Position numbers and translations under genes: made by a program
The notes under the pieces: model-generated
Seen by the model: only the letters and a program-made list of their open reading frames with translations
Databases searched by the model: none
What the model was told of the DNA's origin: nothing
Shown here: positions 55,389-64,000 of the stretch, one piece after another
Layout: the number at the start of each line of letters is the position of its first letter
How positions within the stretch are numbered: position 1 is the first letter of the stretch
Source of the DNA: an uncultured Pseudogracilibacillus sp.
Lineage (GTDB): Bacteria; Bacillota; Bacilli; Bacillales; Amphibacillaceae
DNA length: 64,000 nucleotides
Reading direction: 5' to 3'
NCBI GenBank assembly: GCA_937960785.1
Contig: CALGOZ010000030.1
Span: 1 to 64,000, forward strand

Positions 55389-55399
55389 AGGTGAGGGCA

Positions 55400-56413
55400 A
55401 TGGCTAGACAAGCAAGACCGTTAACTGGCATTCAAAAAGCGGCTATTTTATTAATTGCTTTAGGGCCAGATATATCAGCAAAGGTGATGAAAAATTTAAC
55501 GGATGAAGAAGTCGAACAAATTAGTTTGGAAATTTCGTCTATTCAAAAGGTTGAGCCTGAAATTAAAGAAGAAATTATCGAGCAATTTCACCAAATAGCT
55601 GTGGCTCAAGATTACATTTCTCAAGGTGGCGTAAGTTACGCGAAAATGTTATTAGAGAAAGCTTTTGGTGAACAAGAAGCGATGAATATTATCAATAGAC
55701 TCACTTCATCGTTGCAAGTAAGACCTTTTGATTTTGCTCGTAAAGCAGATCCTGGTCAAATTCTAAACTTTATTCAAAATGAACATCCTCAGACTATTGC
55801 CTTAGTACTTTCGTATTTAGATCCGGAACAGGCGGGCCAAATATTATCCGAGCTTGAAGAGGACGTACAAGCAGATATTGCAAGACGAATTGCGACGATG
55901 GATTCTACCCCGCCGGATATCGTTTCGAATATCGAGCGAATTCTCGAACAGAAAATTTCTAGCTCTTTAATCGACGATTATACACAAACAGGCGGAATTC
56001 AATCTGTTGTCGATGTACTGAACCAAGTTGACAGGAGCACAGAGCGAACAATTTTAGAAACATTAGAAATTCAAGACCCAGAGTTATCTGAAGAAATTAA
56101 GAAACGCATGTTTATCTTTGATGATATTGTTATTCTCGATAACCGTGCAATTCAACGGATTATTCGTGAAGTAGATAATGAAGATCTAATGTTAGCCTTA
56201 CGTGCGTCGAGCGATGAAGTGAAAGAGTTGATCTTCAATAACATGTCGCAACGTATGGAAGAAACCTTTAAAGAAGAGATGGAGTATATGGGTCCTGTTC
56301 GCCTGCGCGATGTGGAAGAAGCACAATCAAGAATTGTTGCAACTATTCGTCGCCTAGATGAAATAGGAGAAATTGTCATCGCCCGTGGCGGAGGTGACGA
56401 TATCCTTGTCTAA
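55400..56413 (+). CDS. fliG: Flagellar motor switch protein FliG
   Basis: 337 aa. FliG couples torque from MotA to the rotor. Armadillo-like N, M and C domains: LTGIQKAAILLIALGPD at the N-terminus, EHPQTIALVLSYL in FliG-M, and the charged FliG-C torque helix (EVKELIFNNMSQRM). The ATG at 55400 follows GAGGTGAGG; a GTG at 55391 is part of that site. Its end overlaps fliH. Confidence 0.96.
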   Translation: MARQARPLTGIQKAAILLIALGPDISAKVMKNLTDEEVEQISLEISSIQKVEPEIKEEIIEQFHQIAVAQDYISQGGVSYAKMLLEKAFGEQEAMNIINRLTSSLQVRPFDFARKADPGQILNFIQNEHPQTIALVLSYLDPEQAGQILSELEEDVQADIARRIATMDSTPPDIVSNIERILEQKISSSLIDDYTQTGGIQSVVDVLNQVDRSTERTILETLEIQDPELSEEIKKRMFIFDDIVILDNRAIQRIIREVDNEDLMLALRASSDEVKELIFNNMSQRMEETFKEEMEYMGPVRLRDVEEAQSRIVATIRRLDEIGEIVIARGGGDDILV

Positions 56414-57149
56414 CGGATTGTCTGAAGCAAAAAAAATCATTTCTATTAAGAAAATAACCGACATCGTCGACGAAAAGGAAAAAAGTGAACAAGAAGTCGA
56501 TCATAGCAAAACAACGTTAAAGCTTGAAATAGATCGATTACAAAATGAGCTTGCCCAATTAGAAGCACAAAAAGAATCATTGCTAACAAGTGTTCGGCGT
56601 ACAATCGATGAAGAAAGAAAAGCTTGGGAACTAGAGAAGGAAAAAGAAAGAGAACAAGCGAAGGAAATGGGTTATAAAGAAGGATACGAAATCGCACTTC
56701 AAGAGGTTGAAAGAAAGTACCAATCGATGCTCAATGAAGCTAATGAAATCACTTTTCTAGCAAAAGAAGAGTATGACAAAACGATTAGCAAATATCAACA
56801 AGCAATCGTACAATTAGCAGTCGCAATTGCAAATAAAATCGTCACAACCTCAATCGAGGAAAAGCCGGAATACTTTTCTAAGCTTGTTGAAACAGCTATT
56901 CTCGATTTGAAAGACTCTTCTAATGTTGAGCTCCATGTACATCCTTCACAATATAAATTTATTATGGAGCAGAAAGAAGAATTTGAACAGATTGTTCGAA
57001 ATGAAGATGTCATATCAATTTATATAAATAAACAATTGCAACCAAATAGTTGCATTATAAAACATCCTTACGGTCAAATTGACGTTAGCGTTGATACGCA
57101 ACTAGAACAAATTAGACAAGCTTTAGAAGAAAAAGTAATGGAGAGATAG
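56406..57149 (+). CDS. fliH: Flagellar export stator FliH
   Basis: About 247 aa. FliH holds the export ATPase FliI at the C ring. Long charged coiled coil (about 25-120) with GYKEGYEIALQE, then the C-terminal domain with PYGQIDVSVDTQLEQIRQAL. TTG at 56406 lies 8 nt after GGAGGTGA; GTG at 56394 and TTG at 56373 lie further inside fliG. The overlap with fliG is 8 bp. Confidence 0.9.
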   Translation: MSNGLSEAKKIISIKKITDIVDEKEKSEQEVDHSKTTLKLEIDRLQNELAQLEAQKESLLTSVRRTIDEERKAWELEKEKEREQAKEMGYKEGYEIALQEVERKYQSMLNEANEITFLAKEEYDKTISKYQQAIVQLAVAIANKIVTTSIEEKPEYFSKLVETAILDLKDSSNVELHVHPSQYKFIMEQKEEFEQIVRNEDVISIYINKQLQPNSCIIKHPYGQIDVSVDTQLEQIRQALEEKVMER

Positions 57150-57152
57150 CGG

Positions 57153-58478
57153 ATGGAACTTGCTGAATTGTACGAAACGATTGAAACGACGGATACGTAT
57201 AAGCGTTATGGTAAGGTTCATCGCATCGTCGGCTTAATGATTGAATCTTTAGGCCCTTTGGCGCACATAGGTGAAGTTTGCTTAATTTATCCAGAAAATA
57301 AGCGTATAGAACCTATTTTAGCTGAGGTAGTCGGCTTTAATAACGAGCGAGTAATGTTAATGCCGTATACTGAAGTAGCGGAAGTAGGCCCTGGTTGTTT
57401 AGTTGAAGCGACAGGAAATCCACTGATGATTAAGGTAGGCCGTAGTTTAATCGGCAATGCCGTTGACGCCTTAGGAAAACCTTTAGACTTCTCTCCATTA
57501 CCTAAAGGATTAAAAAAAGTAAAAACAGAACAAGCCCCACCGAATCCTCTAGAACGACCGTTAATTAACGAACCAATTCAAGTCGGTATTCGTGCAATCG
57601 ATTCATTCCTTACGGTTGGTAAAGGTCAACGTATCGGAATATTTGCGGGTAGTGGTGTTGGAAAAAGTACACTACTCGGTATGATTGCGCGAAATAGCGA
57701 GGCCGATTTAAACGTCATCGCACTTATAGGGGAGCGGGGTCGTGAAGTAAGGGATTTTATTGAGCACGACCTCGGTGAAGAAGGTTTAAAGAAATCGATT
57801 ATCGTTGCAGCGACATCGGATCAACCGGCTCTTATGCGTATAAAAGGGGCATATACCGCAACAGCGATAAGTGAATATTTTCGCGATCAAGGTTTCAACG
57901 TTAACTTAATGATGGATTCTGTCACACGAGTAGCTATGGCCCAAAGAGAAGTTGGTTTAGCGATAGGAGAGCCTCCAACGACGAAAGGATACACCCCTTC
58001 CGTCTTTGCGATGTTACCGAAGCTCTTAGAGCGTACTGGAGCAAACCAACATGGTTCAATTACTGCATTTTACACTGTCTTGGTCGATGGAGATGATATG
58101 AACGAGCCGATTGCCGATGCCGTTCGAGGAATATTGGACGGGCACTTCGTTTTAGACCGTCGCTTAGCAGAAGCAGGACAATACCCTGCGATTAACATTT
58201 TGAAGTCAGTTAGTCGTTTAATGCATATGATTGCTGATAAAAATCATATCGAAGTTGCGTCGAAAGTACGGGATTTGCTTGCAACTTATGAAGAAAATAG
58301 TGAGATAATCCAAATCGGAGCCTATAAGCATGGAACGAATAAACAAATCGATCAAGCAATTGCTTTTGAACCAAAAATCGTTGAATTTTTAAAGCAAGAT
58401 ATTGACGAGAAAACAACTTTTGAACAAAGTATTAACACATTAGAGCAACTATTAAAAACAGGTGGTGACGTAACGTGA
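57153..58478 (+). CDS. fliI: Flagellum-specific ATPase FliI
   Basis: 441 aa F1-beta-like ATPase that energises export of rod, hook and filament proteins. Walker A FAGSGVGKSTLLG, ALIGERGREVRDFI, and LMMDSVTRVAMAQREVGLA are intact. The stop overlaps the fliJ GTG. Confidence 0.97.
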   Translation: MELAELYETIETTDTYKRYGKVHRIVGLMIESLGPLAHIGEVCLIYPENKRIEPILAEVVGFNNERVMLMPYTEVAEVGPGCLVEATGNPLMIKVGRSLIGNAVDALGKPLDFSPLPKGLKKVKTEQAPPNPLERPLINEPIQVGIRAIDSFLTVGKGQRIGIFAGSGVGKSTLLGMIARNSEADLNVIALIGERGREVRDFIEHDLGEEGLKKSIIVAATSDQPALMRIKGAYTATAISEYFRDQGFNVNLMMDSVTRVAMAQREVGLAIGEPPTTKGYTPSVFAMLPKLLERTGANQHGSITAFYTVLVDGDDMNEPIADAVRGILDGHFVLDRRLAEAGQYPAINILKSVSRLMHMIADKNHIEVASKVRDLLATYEENSEIIQIGAYKHGTNKQIDQAIAFEPKIVEFLKQDIDEKTTFEQSINTLEQLLKTGGDVT

Positions 58479-58915
58479 GTAATATCGTCGCACTGAGGAA
58501 AATTCTCGACTTACGAAATGAGGAAAAAAATAACGCCCTTTTAGAACAAAAGGAAGCGATAGACTATTTCGAAAAAGTAGCAGAACAACTTTACATAAAG
58601 TTAAAGACAAAAGAAGATGCAGAGTCGAGACTTCAACAAATGTATAAGGGCTCTGAAGTGATTTTCAAAATTCGAGAACAAACGCTTTATATCGAATCTT
58701 TACAACAAAAAATTAATACATTACAAAGAGAAGTTCAATTAGCTAGACAACGAATGGAAGAAAAACAACATCTTGTTACGGAAAAACATGTAGAGTTAAA
58801 AAAAATAGAAACCATGATTGAAAAACGCGAAGAAGCACTTCGTAAAGAGGAAGAACAAGAGGAAACTAGGCAGATGGATGAAATTTCACTAAATAGATAC
58901 ATTCGTGCTGAATAG
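58475..58915 (+). CDS. fliJ: Flagellar export chaperone FliJ
   Basis: 146 aa, almost all coiled coil with many Glu, Gln and Lys. FliJ links FliI to FlhA and escorts export chaperones. N-terminal ALRKILDLRNEEKNNAL fits FliJ of Bacillus. GTG start overlaps the fliI stop (GTGA). Confidence 0.9.
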   Translation: MSNIVALRKILDLRNEEKNNALLEQKEAIDYFEKVAEQLYIKLKTKEDAESRLQQMYKGSEVIFKIREQTLYIESLQQKINTLQREVQLARQRMEEKQHLVTEKHVELKKIETMIEKREEALRKEEEQEETRQMDEISLNRYIRAE

Positions 58916-58923
58916 GTGAGGAA

Positions 58924-59505
58924 ATGGCAAAAGAAAAATTAGGTAAAGAGAAGAAAAAATTAAATCCGTTTTTGCAAATTCTTTTTGCAGTTATATTACC
59001 TTTGCTCGTCGCAACGATATTAGCAATCGCAGTCCTTATGTTTCTCGGTGTCGATGTGACGGGCTGGACTGAGGAAAAATTAGCTAAAACTCCAATTATC
59101 TCATCCTTTGTGAAAACAGCAGATGAAAAAGAGCTAACGGAAAAATTAGAGCAGGCCCAAGAAACAATTAAATCTCAAGATGAATTAATCGAAGATTTAG
59201 AAGCACAAATCGAATTATTAGAGGCGGAAATCGACGATTTAGAAATTGACTTAGCAAAACTTGAAAACGAGACAGATGAATCTGAATTAGAAGCTTTACA
59301 ACTTGAAGAAGATCTCGATATTAAAAAGTTAGCTAACTCTTTTCGAAAGATGGATAAAGAACAAGCAGCAAAAATCGTCGCGAATTTAAATACTCACAAT
59401 GCCGTCCTATTACTTTCTAATGTATCGGGAGATGTAAGAGGGGAAATTTTAGAAGAGATGGATCCACAAACCGCAGCAACTATTATGGAGAATATGATGG
59501 AATAA
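58924..59505 (+). CDS. ylxF: YlxF, MotE-like flagellar operon protein
   Basis: 193 aa. A basic N-terminus, one TM helix (about 17-43), an acidic coiled coil (about 70-125) and a C-terminal MgtE-N-like domain (NSFRKMDKEQAAKIVANLN, EEMDPQTAATIMENM). The layout resembles MotE, a chaperone of MotC in alpha-proteobacteria; the role in Bacillus is not known. Confidence 0.88.
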   Translation: MAKEKLGKEKKKLNPFLQILFAVILPLLVATILAIAVLMFLGVDVTGWTEEKLAKTPIISSFVKTADEKELTEKLEQAQETIKSQDELIEDLEAQIELLEAEIDDLEIDLAKLENETDESELEALQLEEDLDIKKLANSFRKMDKEQAAKIVANLNTHNAVLLLSNVSGDVRGEILEEMDPQTAATIMENMME

Positions 59506-59526
59506 TATTTAATCCTTTGAAAGGAG

Positions 59527-60813
59527 GTGAAAAAAATCGATCTCGGAGCCTTATTATTTCAGCAGAAAAAAGTGATGATGAAACAAACCGATATTGCTAA
59601 TTTAAGCGAAAGTAAAGCCGGTAAAGGTGCCTTTTTCAATAAGCTTCAAACTGCTTTAGCTTCTGAAACGATTGAGGAAGATATTGAACTATCTCCTTTT
59701 ATTGAAGAGGCTGAAATTGAACTGATGAATGATCAAGGTATCGAAGAGCTTTCAATGGAACAATTAATTCAAAAGTTAGAAGTTGAGGACCTGGAAGAGG
59801 AAGAAGCTAAAGAACCATTCGTAAAGGAAAAAGATTTAAAGGTTGTAACTGACGATACTTTAAATTTGAACCCTGAAGTAAAGGGAGAAAATTTAATCGC
59901 CGAAGCTTTAAACGACCTAATTGATTTAAACGAAATCGATGAAGAATGGTTACAGGAGTTATCGTTAGTTTTAACTCAATTGTCTCAACATGTAAAAGGT
60001 CAAGGTGAAGAGAAGACACTACACGTTTTAGCGAAAAGTCTATATCGACTAATGCAACAATATCAAACATTACCACAAAAGGTTCAACAAGCTTTTTTAG
60101 ATGGAGAAATCGAACTTGATATCGACGAAGATACTTTGCAAGTGTTTCGTGATGTAGCAAAAGCTATGGCAAAAAGAACGACGCTACAAAAACAAAATGT
60201 ATATAACACACATTCAAAAGTAACGATTGAAGATATTGAGCGCTGGCTCCAGCAATCTCTTACGAAACATTCGTTTCAAACTCACGTAAGAACAAACGTT
60301 AATGTACAGTCCATCAATCAACCATTACCGATGAGTACTGTTGAACAATATACGCTTTATCTTAGTGAAACAGACCGAGTTGAAGCAATTAGTCGACAGT
60401 TAGTGTCAGAACTATCCCAAATCGTTCAACGGAGTCAATTTTTAAAGCAACCAGGAATTAATCAACTAACTTTAACTTTAAGACCACAGTCGCTTGGTGA
60501 TGTAACAATTCGACTTCAACAAGTTAATGGAGAAATGACTGTTAAATTTCTCGTAACAACTCAAGTTGCAAGAGAACTTTTCGAAGCGAACTTACATCAA
60601 TTAAAACCGATGTTCACTCCGAATAACGTAGTCGTTGAACGGGACGCATCTGTTCCTGATGACGAGTTCTTTCAAGAATATCAGGAGGAGAACTTAGACG
60701 AAGAGCAGGATGAACAAAAGGAAGAGGAAAGTCAGAAATCGAAGAAATTCACCGATGAATCGACTATGTCTTTTGATGATTTTTTACAACAGTTAAGTAA
60801 GGAGGCAACATAG
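59527..60813 (+). CDS. fliK: Flagellar hook-length control protein FliK
   Basis: Up to 428 aa, acidic and disordered at the N-terminus. The C-terminal Flg_hook domain (about 285-390) has LTLRPQSLGDVTIRLQQVNG and VKFLVTTQVARELFEANL, which contacts FlhB to switch export specificity. The start is unclear. AAAGGAGG is a strong ribosome site, but the only GTG (59527) lies within it, and 8 nt downstream, where the start should be, stands ATC (59536). The next ATGs (59575, 59578) have no ribosome site. Confidence 0.9.
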   Translation: MKKIDLGALLFQQKKVMMKQTDIANLSESKAGKGAFFNKLQTALASETIEEDIELSPFIEEAEIELMNDQGIEELSMEQLIQKLEVEDLEEEEAKEPFVKEKDLKVVTDDTLNLNPEVKGENLIAEALNDLIDLNEIDEEWLQELSLVLTQLSQHVKGQGEEKTLHVLAKSLYRLMQQYQTLPQKVQQAFLDGEIELDIDEDTLQVFRDVAKAMAKRTTLQKQNVYNTHSKVTIEDIERWLQQSLTKHSFQTHVRTNVNVQSINQPLPMSTVEQYTLYLSETDRVEAISRQLVSELSQIVQRSQFLKQPGINQLTLTLRPQSLGDVTIRLQQVNGEMTVKFLVTTQVARELFEANLHQLKPMFTPNNVVVERDASVPDDEFFQEYQEENLDEEQDEQKEEESQKSKKFTDESTMSFDDFLQQLSKEAT

Positions 60814-60814
60814 G

Positions 60815-61261
60815 ATGCCGAAAGTAGACACTTCATTTTATCTTCCAGAATCTCAAAGTCGAGCTCCAAGTAGTGAACTTGGAAAAGATGAGTTCTTAAA
60901 GATTTTAATGGCACAATTACAAAACCAGGACCCATTGAATCCAATGGAAGATAAAGATTTTATTGCACAAATGGCGAGTTTTTCATCATTGGAACAATTG
61001 ATGAATATGTCCCAGTCAATCGATATGCTCGTTCAGACACAGCTGATGTCTCCAATCGTTCAATATAGCCATATGATTGGAAAAGAAGTAACCTACATCC
61101 AAAATGGTGAAAATGGAGAGAAAGAGACGGTTAGCAGTATTGTGAAATCTGTAAGCCAAAAAGATGGGTGGGCAATCTTCGAATTAGAAAACGGTGAGAA
61201 AATCTACGCTGATAGCATTATAAAGGTGAGTGATTACCAAGATGATGGTGAGGACGTATGA
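60815..61261 (+). CDS. flgD: Flagellar hook assembly scaffold FlgD (YlxG)
   Basis: 148 aa hook-cap protein. LGKDEFLKILMAQLQNQDPL and FIAQMASFSSLEQLMNM are the family hallmarks. It is shorter than enterobacterial FlgD, as usual in Bacillus. GGAGG lies inside the end of fliK. The stop overlaps the next start (ATGA). Confidence 0.95.
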   Translation: MPKVDTSFYLPESQSRAPSSELGKDEFLKILMAQLQNQDPLNPMEDKDFIAQMASFSSLEQLMNMSQSIDMLVQTQLMSPIVQYSHMIGKEVTYIQNGENGEKETVSSIVKSVSQKDGWAIFELENGEKIYADSIIKVSDYQDDGEDV

Positions 61262-61623
61262 GTAAATACATCCACCCACTACATCAACAACAAATAGCAC
61301 ATACGAAGGTAACTTCTCCAAGGAAGTTAACATCCAAGCAAAGCTTTAATGAAATTTTAACTAATTTAACCGAACTAAAAGTTAGTAAACATGCCGAAGA
61401 GCGTATGAAGCAACGAAATATTAAATTCGATCAAAATCAGTGGAGACAAATTAGTGAAAAAGTTTTCGAAGCAAAAGCAAAAGGTGTAACCGATGCGCTA
61501 GTTGTAGTTGATGATACGACACTAATTGTCAGCGCTAAAAACAACACTGTCGTTACAGCATTAGGTCGTGAAGATGCAAAGGATAAAATTTTCACAAATA
61601 TAGACGGAACAATTTTACTTTAG
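61258..61623 (+). CDS. TIGR02530-type flagellar operon protein
   Basis: 121 aa, basic. LKVSKHAEERMKQRNI and AKAKGVTDALVVVDDTTLIVSAKNNTVVTAL match the flagellar operon protein family TIGR02530 found between flgD and flgE in many Firmicutes. It is not part of the B. subtilis 168 operon as I know it. Function unknown; it may be a hook assembly chaperone. Confidence 0.85.
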   Translation: MSKYIHPLHQQQIAHTKVTSPRKLTSKQSFNEILTNLTELKVSKHAEERMKQRNIKFDQNQWRQISEKVFEAKAKGVTDALVVVDDTTLIVSAKNNTVVTALGREDAKDKIFTNIDGTILL

Positions 61624-61701
61624 GTGGACCCTTTAGGGAGCCTAATCAACTGTGGACTGATTGAAGCAGTTGAAACAAATTAAGAAAGGGTTGAAGGATT
61701 T

Positions 61702-62535
61702 ATGTTACGTTCAATGTATTCAGGTATTTCAGGATTAAGAGGTTTCCAAACGAAATTAGACGTTATTGGTAATAACATCGCAAACGTAAATACTTTCGGT
61801 TTTAAAAAGGGCCGTGTTACGTTTAAAGATATGATTAACCAACAAGTGCAAGGAGCTAGTTCACCTCAACAAAACCGGGGAGGAACGAACCCTAGACAAG
61901 TCGGACTTGGTTCGCAATTAGGATCAATCGATACAATCCACACACCAGGAAACACACAAACGACTTCTCGTCCATTAGACTTAGCAGTTTCCGGGGAAGG
62001 GTTTTTCATCGTAAATGATGGACAACTATCTTACTACACGAGAGCTGGTAACTTTTACTTAGACCAGGAAGGTAATTTAGTAAATGCGGACGGTTTATAT
62101 GTTCAAGGATATCCAGCAGAAGATGGAGAAGTTGACACCGATGCAGCACTAACTAACTTACGTGTTACTTCGCGAGAGGACGCGGAAATTGAGAGCTTCG
62201 ATATTTCCCAAAGTGGAGAAATTACAGCGATTTATACAAATGGTGATATTGAAGTTTTAGGTCAGATTGCCCTAGCGACGTTCAATAACCCTGAAGGTTT
62301 ATCAAAGGCCGGGGACAACTTATATTTAGTTTCTAACAACTCTGGTGAGGCTGATATTCGTATTGCTGGAGAAACAGCGGGAGCAATTATTGGTGGAACG
62401 CTGGAAATGTCTAACGTAGACTTAGCAGAGGAGTTCACTGAGATGATTGTAGCCCAACGCGGATTCCAAGCGAATACACGTATTATTACAACTTCGGATG
62501 AAATTTTACAAGAACTCGTTAACTTAAAACGATAA
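61702..62535 (+). CDS. flgE: Flagellar hook protein FlgE (short FlgG-like)
   Basis: 277 aa. MYSGISGLRGFQTKLDVIGNNIANVNTFGFK-type N-terminal helix and the C-terminal EEFTEMIVAQRGFQANTRIITTSDEILQ pair to form the D0 domain. Short hook proteins of this size are normal in Bacillus (older name flgG). GAAAGGGTTGAAGG precedes the ATG. The preceding 78 bp hold a weak hairpin (TCAACTG / CAGTTGA). Confidence 0.93.
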   Translation: MLRSMYSGISGLRGFQTKLDVIGNNIANVNTFGFKKGRVTFKDMINQQVQGASSPQQNRGGTNPRQVGLGSQLGSIDTIHTPGNTQTTSRPLDLAVSGEGFFIVNDGQLSYYTRAGNFYLDQEGNLVNADGLYVQGYPAEDGEVDTDAALTNLRVTSREDAEIESFDISQSGEITAIYTNGDIEVLGQIALATFNNPEGLSKAGDNLYLVSNNSGEADIRIAGETAGAIIGGTLEMSNVDLAEEFTEMIVAQRGFQANTRIITTSDEILQELVNLKR

Positions 62536-62550
62536 TAAGGTAGGGTGAAA

Positions 62551-62575
62551 GGGGATGTCCAGAGGAGACATCCCC
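62551..62575 (+). promoter_or_regulatory. Hairpin with swrD ribosome-binding site in its loop
   Basis: GGGGATGTC and GACATCCCC are perfect 9-bp arms; the 7-nt loop CAGAGGA holds the only good Shine-Dalgarno sequence before swrD. There is no T-run, so it is not a terminator. GGAG is 15 nt from the ATG, unusually far. Confidence 0.6.
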
Positions 62576-62582
62576 GCACAAA

Positions 62583-62786
62583 ATGATTAAATTAGAACGA
62601 TTAAATGGTGATGAATTTTATGTCAATGCTTTGTTAATTGAACAGGTTCAATCGCATCCTGATACGACAATTACACTAACGAGTGGGAAGAAAATTGTCG
62701 TAAAGACGGAAGAAGATGAAGTTATTCGTAAGATTACTACATATTATCAAAAAATAGGATTAACAGGGACTCAAGAAAATAAGTAG
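62583..62786 (+). CDS. swrD: SwrD (FlbD family) motor-power protein
   Basis: 67 aa, as FlbD/YlzI. Starts MIKLERLNGDEFYVNALLIE and has ITLTSGKKIVVKT. In B. subtilis SwrD raises flagellar torque needed for swarming. It lies between flgE and fliL as in B. subtilis. Confidence 0.93.
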   Translation: MIKLERLNGDEFYVNALLIEQVQSHPDTTITLTSGKKIVVKTEEDEVIRKITTYYQKIGLTGTQENK

Positions 62787-62794
62787 GTGAAACA

Positions 62795-63217
62795 ATGTCG
62801 AGAGCGTTGAGCACATTTCTCATTTCTTTTAGCTTAATAATTTTAGCTGTAGCAATTATATTAGGAGTTTACTTCTTTGTAGGGAAGGACGATACAGCCG
62901 CAAACGAAGAGCAATCAATCGATGATATGAACGAGTTTTCCTATGAAACTGATGAAATTACGACAGATTTAAAAGATGGAAAGTTTGTTCGTATACAATT
63001 TCAAATTATTGCCGATAGCCGTAAAGCGGCAAAAGAATTAGAAAAGCGAGACTTTCAAATTGAAAATATTTTAATCAAAGAGATATCATTAATGAATGAG
63101 GAAGACTTCACTTCTGGATTAACAGAAGTAGAGGAAAAATTACAGGAAAACATAAATGAAGTAATGATCGATGGAGAAATAACTGATGTATATACGATTA
63201 AAAAGATTTTACAATAA
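62795..63217 (+). CDS. fliL: Flagellar basal body protein FliL
   Basis: 140 aa, one TM helix (about 8-31) and an extracytoplasmic stomatin-like domain. FliL rings the stator and helps motor function. AAGTAGGTGA precedes the ATG, 8 bp past swrD. Confidence 0.93.
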   Translation: MSRALSTFLISFSLIILAVAIILGVYFFVGKDDTAANEEQSIDDMNEFSYETDEITTDLKDGKFVRIQFQIIADSRKAAKELEKRDFQIENILIKEISLMNEEDFTSGLTEVEEKLQENINEVMIDGEITDVYTIKKILQ

Positions 63218-63249
63218 CCTTTAGGACTCCATTGTGGAGGTGATTACAT

Positions 63250-64000
63250 TTGTCTGAAGAGATTTTATCCCAACATGAGATCGACGCCTTACTTTCTGCT
63301 ATTTCATCTGGGGAGATGGATGCGGAAGAGTTAAAAAAGGAAGACGAAGAAAAGAAAGTTCGCGTATATGACTTTAAACGAGCACTACGTTTTTCTAAAG
63401 ATCAGATTCGGAGCATTTACCGAGTCCATGAAAACTATGCACGTTTGTTGACGACGTATTTTTCCGCTCAGTTACGAACCTACGTGAACATTTCTGTAGC
63501 TAGCGTTGATCAAATACCTTATGAAGAATTTATTCGTTCAATTCCGAATGTTACAATACTAAATGTATACAGTGTTGAGCCCTTAGAAGGTAGGATTATT
63601 CTCGAGGTAAATCCTAATATTGCCTATTCGATGATGGATCGACAATTAGGTGGTCAAGGTTACGGTGATTATTCCGTATCGAATTTAACAGAAATTGAAA
63701 CATTACTTATTTCACAATTGTTCGAACGCTCAATTCCGAATTTACAAGAAGCGTGGAGTTCAATCATCGAAATCGAGCCAGTACTTGAGGAGTTTGAGGT
63801 AAATCCACAATTTTTACAATTAGTATCGCCGAATGAAACAGTTGTAGTTGTATCGATGAACACTAAGATTGGTGACGTTAGTGGTATGATAAACATTTGT
63901 ATTCCGCACATCGTGTTAGAACCGATTGTCCCAAAGCTAACAGCTCACTATTGGATGCAAACAGGAACGAAAGAACGAGATCCACAAACATACTCGGAAT
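63250..64000 (+). CDS. fliM: Flagellar motor switch protein FliM (cut by window end)
   Basis: First 250 codons only; the frame is open to base 64000. The N-terminal CheY-P-binding peptide ILSQHEIDALLSAI is present, then the linker and the middle domain with MMDRQLGGQG, NLTEIETLLISQLF and MINICIPHIVLEPI. TTG start at 63250 lies 7 nt after GGAGGTGA. FliM is the C-ring switch protein that turns rotation on CheY-P binding. Confidence 0.95.
   Translation, partial: MSEEILSQHEIDALLSAISSGEMDAEELKKEDEEKKVRVYDFKRALRFSKDQIRSIYRVHENYARLLTTYFSAQLRTYVNISVASVDQIPYEEFIRSIPNVTILNVYSVEPLEGRIILEVNPNIAYSMMDRQLGGQGYGDYSVSNLTEIETLLISQLFERSIPNLQEAWSSIIEIEPVLEEFEVNPQFLQLVSPNETVVVVSMNTKIGDVSGMINICIPHIVLEPIVPKLTAHYWMQTGTKERDPQTYSE

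Noticed and set aside
1..64000. Search for CRISPR arrays, insertion sequences, tRNA/rRNA genes, attachment sites, prophage or defence genes.
   Set aside because: No direct repeat arrays, transposase frames or structural RNA genes were seen by reading; xerC is the housekeeping chromosomal recombinase, not a phage integrase.

Overview
The window is AT-rich chromosomal DNA from an endospore-forming, flagellated member of the Bacillaceae (Firmicutes). The evidence is gene order that follows the Bacillus subtilis rqcH(yloA)-to-fliM region almost gene for gene, Bacillus-type Shine-Dalgarno sequences, frequent TTG and GTG starts, SigA-type promoters, and an intact 26-codon spoVM. I cannot name a genus from sequence alone. 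No tRNA, rRNA, CRISPR array, insertion sequence or prophage gene was seen.

Layout. 0.2-4.6 kb: rqcH (minus strand) diverging from the P-type Ca2+-ATPase gene yloB. 4.8-20.2 kb: yloC, gmk, rpoZ, coaBC, priA, fmt, prpC, prkC, rsgA, rpe, spoVM, rpmB (minus), fakA/yloV, recG. 20.2-24.7 kb: lipid operon fapR-plsX-fabD-fabG-acpP under a FapR operator, then rncS. 24.7-31.3 kb: a reversed DUF1128 gene, then smc, ftsY, ylxM, ffh. 31.3-36.2 kb: translation and ribosome-assembly genes rpsP, khpA, rimM, trmD, rplS, a signal peptidase, rbgA, rnhB. 36.2-43.7 kb: ylqG-ylqH (a FliK/FlhB-like pair), sucCD, dprA, topA. 43.8-48.2 kb: a cobalamin (B12) salvage cluster at the place where trmFO usually lies. 48.4-52.2 kb: xerC-hslV-hslU-codY. 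52.5 kb to the end: the fla/che operon from flgB to fliM, with fliM cut by the window edge.

Most accessory interest lies in the B12 cluster. cobC-like phosphatase, cbiB and cobD run rightwards. Facing them are a cobalamin riboswitch, a badly decayed btuF and an intact cbiZ. CbiZ, CobD, CbiB and CobC together form part of a cobinamide salvage route (CbiZ makes adenosylcobyric acid, CbiB re-attaches the aminopropanol phosphate made by CobD, CobC finishes alpha-ribazole or cobalamin phosphate removal). The riboswitch-controlled uptake gene is broken and no btuC/btuD is present here.

Compared with B. subtilis gene order, remA, def, rsmB, rlmN, thiN, yloU, sdaAB/sdaAA, ylqD and trmFO are absent from their usual places. 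Several proteins show substitutions at positions that are normally fixed: RqcH has E97 where B. subtilis has the key D97, RbgA has Met instead of Asn in the G4 motif, and ACP has DLEADSLD rather than DLGADSLD. fliK has a strong Shine-Dalgarno sequence but an ATC where the start codon should be.
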